Below are positions 61,340 through 64,000 of a stretch of 64,000 nucleotides of DNA, in pieces. Positions within the stretch are counted from its first letter, which is position 1. Each line of letters opens with the position of its first letter. The notes under the pieces were generated by a model. That model was not told the DNA's origin and did not search any database. It worked only from the letters and a program-made list of their open reading frames with translations. Source of the DNA: Planotetraspora silvatica. Lineage in GTDB: Bacteria; Actinomycetota; Actinomycetes; Streptosporangiales; Streptosporangiaceae. The translations under genes and the position numbers were made by a program. The stretch is from the NCBI RefSeq assembly GCF_016863315.1, contig NZ_BOOQ01000002.1:310001-374000 (forward strand), given 5' to 3'.

Positions 61340-62626
61340 TCAGAGACCGGCGCAGGCGAGGGCCCGCTTGTACGCGTCCACGCTCAGATCCTGATCGCCC
61401 GCGCGGTCACGGAGTTCGGCGACGGCCATCCACTTGTCGGCCAGCTTCCTCGTCTGCGGAGCGTCCTTCAGCCAGGAGCTCACCTTGCTCAGCTCCGCAT
61501 CCGACTCCTCGTCCCGGTGGAGGAGGTGGTGGGCCTGGCTGAGCAGCAGGTAGGCGTCCATGTGCATGCCGCCGCTGCTCTCACCGATCAGGTCCCGCGC
61601 CGCGCTCGCGTGCTCGGCCGCGTCCTCCGGGTGATCCATGGTCAGCTCCGCGTAGGCGAGCGACAGGGAGCACCGCGCCTTGTCCGACGTGCTGGTGGAG
61701 GTCTCGTCGTAATCACGCGCGGCACGCAGAAGCAGGTCCCGGGCCTTCTCCACGTCGCTCGGACGCACCCGCAGCATCGTGAAGGCGTAGGCCTGGTGCA
61801 ACCGGGCCAGGTTGCGCTGGTCGCCGGTCTCGGAATGGATGGCCAGCGCCCGCTCGATCAGCGACATGGCCTCCTCGCCGCGGCCCGCCTTCTCCGCGAC
61901 GAGCGCGGCGTTCCAGCACGAGGCGACGGTCGCCCGCGGGCTGCCCAGCCCCTCGGCGGCGGCGAGCAGCTCGTTCGCGAAGTGCCCGGCCCGCAGCAGG
62001 TCGCCGCGTACCAGGTAGGCCAGCAGGAGAGTGGCACCGAGCTCGACCAGGCCGTCGGTCCAGGCACCGGAGCCGACGTCGGCGAGCACGGCCTCACCGA
62101 CCTCCACCGCGGCGGAGAAGTCGCCCCGCTCCCTGTGGCACCGGCACATCGCGAGCGCCACGGCGATCTTCCGCTCGGCCGTCACGGCCTCGGATTCGCT
62201 GAGCTCGGACAGTACGGCGATCGCCTCACCCAGCTCGCCGCAGGCCTCGAGGGCGAGGGCGAAGCCGTACTGGGCGTCCTGCCGGAGCGACGCGAGTCCG
62301 GCGAGGCTGTTGTCGGCCAACAGCTCCGCGTAACGCCGTCTGGCCTCGGCGACCTCGCCGTTCTCGAGAGCCATGCGTGCGAAGCTCAGCCCGACCTCGA
62401 GCTCCTGCATCTGCTCGGCGGTCACGCCGTTGACGAGATAGGTCAGCGAGCAGTCCAGTTTCTGCGCGAGCAGCTCCAGGACGGCGGGGGTCGGCGTCCG
62501 CTTGCCACTTTCGATCAGGGACACGTAGCTATCCGAAAGTTCCGGGTGTGCTAGTTGTGCCTGGGAAAGACCACGCTGACGGCGTATCGCCTTGATTCGC
62601 TGACCAACGAGATCTTGCGCAACCAT
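61340..62626 (-). CDS. XRE-type regulator with C-terminal TPR domain
   Basis: 428 residues. The XRE helix-turn-helix is IKAIRRQRGLSQAQLAHPEL then SDSYVSLIESGKRTPTPAVL (about 10-50). From about 75 to the end runs an all-helical TPR array: SFARMALENGEVAEARRRYA, ALALEACGELGEAIAVLSEL and similar pairs. ATG 62626 has an AAGAGG site 7 bases upstream. HTH plus TPR is the build of peptide-sensing RRNPP regulators (PlcR, NprR, Rgg), and a small secreted-peptide gene starts 53 bases away on the other strand. Without that partner it would be called simply an XRE regulator. Confidence 0.88.
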   Translation of the reverse strand: MVAQDLVGQRIKAIRRQRGLSQAQLAHPELSDSYVSLIESGKRTPTPAVLELLAQKLDCSLTYLVNGVTAEQMQELEVGLSFARMALENGEVAEARRRYAELLADNSLAGLASLRQDAQYGFALALEACGELGEAIAVLSELSESEAVTAERKIAVALAMCRCHRERGDFSAAVEVGEAVLADVGSGAWTDGLVELGATLLLAYLVRGDLLRAGHFANELLAAAEGLGSPRATVASCWNAALVAEKAGRGEEAMSLIERALAIHSETGDQRNLARLHQAYAFTMLRVRPSDVEKARDLLLRAARDYDETSTSTSDKARCSLSLAYAELTMDHPEDAAEHASAARDLIGESSGGMHMDAYLLLSQAHHLLHRDEESDAELSKVSSWLKDAPQTRKLADKWMAVAELRDRAGDQDLSVDAYKRALACAGL

Positions 62627-62679
62627 GGGCACCTCTTGAGACAATGTGGGCCTACAGCCGAACCGAACGGAGAACCCCC

Positions 62680-62817
62680 GTGCGACGCCGCCGCCTTGCC
62701 CTATCCGTACTTGCCGTAATCATTTCGACCACAGTGGTCGTAGTCGGCAATGGTACGACGACCACTGCTAGTTCGTCTCCTATGCGATCATATGAGTTTG
62801 CGGCCGGATGCTGCTGA
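62680..62817 (+). CDS. small secreted peptide gene divergent from the XRE-TPR regulator
   Basis: GTG 62680 with GGAG 7 bases upstream; 45 codons. The product begins MRRRRLALSVLAVIISTTVV, a textbook short signal sequence (four Arg, then a hydrophobic core), continues through a Thr/Ser-rich stretch and ends SYEFAAGCC. Its codons use more A/T than those of its neighbours. It is too short for most gene finders. The 53-base gap to the regulator must hold both promoters. It could be a pro-peptide signal; a chance frame is the alternative. Confidence 0.5.
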   Translation: MRRRRLALSVLAVIISTTVVVVGNGTTTTASSSPMRSYEFAAGCC

Positions 62818-62899
62818 TCTCCGACCGCCGCCCGTGCCCGTCCGCGTCCGCGTCCGGGCCCAGGGGGGCTCGGGCTCGGCCGCCGGCCTGAGACCTGAG

Positions 62900-64000
62900 T
62901 CAGCCGGCGCGCAGCGCAAGGAAGAGGTCGACCCGGTCGGCCATGGATGAGAGGTCCTTACCGGTCAGCTCCTCGATCCGGCGGACCCGGTAACGAACAG
63001 TGTTCACGTGGACGTGCAGGCGCTCGGCGCAGCCGTTCCACGAACCCACGCAATCCAGGAAGGTCCCCAGCGTCCGCACCAGTTCGGCCTGGTGCTCACG
63101 GTCGTAGTCGAACAGCGGCCCGAGCAGCCGGTCGGCGAAGGACCTGCGGACATCTCCTGGCACCGTCGCCAGCACAAGCGCGTGAGTGTAGATCTCGTCG
63201 CTGGTGACCACCCCCCCACCACGAGCGTCGGCCATCCGCCGCGCGTGTCCCGCCTCCTCCACGCCGCCGCGTATGGCCGTGGCACCCGTGAGCGCCCCGC
63301 TCACGCCGATGGAGACCCGGGTGCCCGGCAGGCCTTCCGCGAGCAGTTCCGTCCGATCCCGCAGCCGCGCGGCGACCGCGTCGGCCGTCTCCCCGCGGAG
63401 CGGGACCAGGGACACCGCGCCGTCCGCGCCCGCGGCGGCGACCACGCGGCGGTCGAGCAACTCCTCCAGCACCTGACCGCCGAGCGCGGACAGGTCCGGG
63501 CCGTCGGTGGCCCCCCGTCTCGTCGCCGTCGCCGTCACCACGGTGTAAGGCTCGGCGGTGTCGATCCCGCAGGTCCGCAGGCGTGCCGACAGCTCGGACG
63601 GGTCCGTCTGCCCCGCACAGGCGAGGGCGATGAGCTGCTCGGCCAGCCGCCGCTCGACCCGGCGTCCCCCCTCCGTCCGGGTTCGTTCCATGGCCACGCA
63701 CGAGGCCAGCTCGAAGCCGGTCTCGGCGTCGATCTCCCCACGGCACACCAGGGCCCATCCGGACGCGCGGTGGGAGCGATCCACCGTGAAGAGCGTGAAG
63801 ACCTCCTCCCCCGCTTTCCCGACCAGCGTGGGTAGCCGGACGGCGCCGAGATACTCGCGCGCGAGCCGTACGGCATGGGCCTTGGTCAGGTCGCCGGCGA
63901 CGACGGAACCCGCGGCGTTGATCACGGCGGCGGAGATGCCCAGCTCGGCCGAGGTGAGGGTGAGCAGTTCGTCCAGGCCCGCCCCCTCGGCGACGGCGGC
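62900..64000 (-). CDS. PucR/CdaR-type transcriptional regulator, N-terminus beyond the window
   Basis: The open frame continues through the right edge, so 367 C-terminal residues are present. It ends with the PucR-type HTH, RLHVHVNTVRYRVRRIEELT, preceded by LGPLFDYDREHQAELVRTLG, and has an upstream GGDEF-like/CdaR region (GTRVSIGVSGALTGATAIRG) and a GAF-like start (GISAAVINAAGSVVAGD). Such proteins are activators responding to metabolites such as purines or sugar acids. Its 3' end lies 82 bases from the small peptide stop. Confidence 0.82.
   Translation of the reverse strand, partial: AAVAEGAGLDELLTLTSAELGISAAVINAAGSVVAGDLTKAHAVRLAREYLGAVRLPTLVGKAGEEVFTLFTVDRSHRASGWALVCRGEIDAETGFELASCVAMERTRTEGGRRVERRLAEQLIALACAGQTDPSELSARLRTCGIDTAEPYTVVTATATRRGATDGPDLSALGGQVLEELLDRRVVAAAGADGAVSLVPLRGETADAVAARLRDRTELLAEGLPGTRVSIGVSGALTGATAIRGGVEEAGHARRMADARGGGVVTSDEIYTHALVLATVPGDVRRSFADRLLGPLFDYDREHQAELVRTLGTFLDCVGSWNGCAERLHVHVNTVRYRVRRIEELTGKDLSSMADRVDLFLALRAG

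Overview
The window is about 64 kb of very GC-rich DNA with strong third-position GC bias and many GTG starts, and it comes from an actinomycete. Several features point to a filamentous actinobacterium, most likely Streptosporangiaceae or a relative (inference): a DUF4191 gene after lipA, a deazaflavin (F420) oxidoreductase, an actinobacterial Map with an N-terminal extension, GlnR-type boxes, and many TANNNT-(6-8 nt)-start arrangements typical of leaderless transcripts. The gene order pepA, lpd, sucB, lipB, lipA, DUF4191, RDD, glnA, then glnE, glnA2, nadE and panB, is the core-genome order known from Streptomyces, so most of the window is vertically inherited chromosome.

Layout. 0-3 kb: the end of an aldo/keto reductase and two cobalamin nucleotide-loop genes (cobU-like, cobS), followed by an unusual intergenic repeat region. 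3-12.5 kb: leucyl aminopeptidase, then the lipoate block: lipoamide dehydrogenase, the 2-oxoacid dehydrogenase E2, and lipB/lipA, which supply the lipoyl group E2 needs. Small accessory genes lie between them. 12.5-16 kb: an RDD membrane protein, an anchored hypothetical protein and glnA with a near-ideal GlnR operator.

15.9-31.7 kb is the accessory part. Two decayed tyrosine-integrase tails in the same orientation bracket a three-gene island (alpha/beta hydrolase, winged-helix regulator, MFS exporter). This is followed by a VOC protein and a compact class II lanthipeptide cluster: lanM, lanT and a mersacidin-type precursor gene lanA. A large LuxR-type ATPase regulator and a TetR regulator follow on the other strand. 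The predicted core peptide has five Cys and eight Ser/Thr and I do not recognise it.

31.8-48.9 kb returns to the core: glnE, a glutamine amidotransferase, hydrolase and hotdog proteins, glnA2 with its own GlnR-type half-operator, an ArsR-type regulator divergent from an MFS pump, nadE with a clear promoter, a TetR/DHA2 drug-efflux pair, another MFS protein and panB. GlnE, GlnA and GlnA2 lie within 26 kb. GlnA keeps the adenylylatable tyrosine and GlnA2 has tryptophan there.

49-64 kb: two PLP enzymes, a 3'-truncated hydrolase, secreted phytase-like and lipase proteins, npdG, a LysR/CBU_0592 pair, map, a copper import/cytochrome-oxidase assembly pair (copC-copD/ctaG), and an XRE-TPR regulator divergent from a tiny secreted-peptide gene (a possible RRNPP-type peptide signalling pair). 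A PucR-type regulator runs off the right edge. No tRNA, rRNA, intact transposase or CRISPR array was seen.
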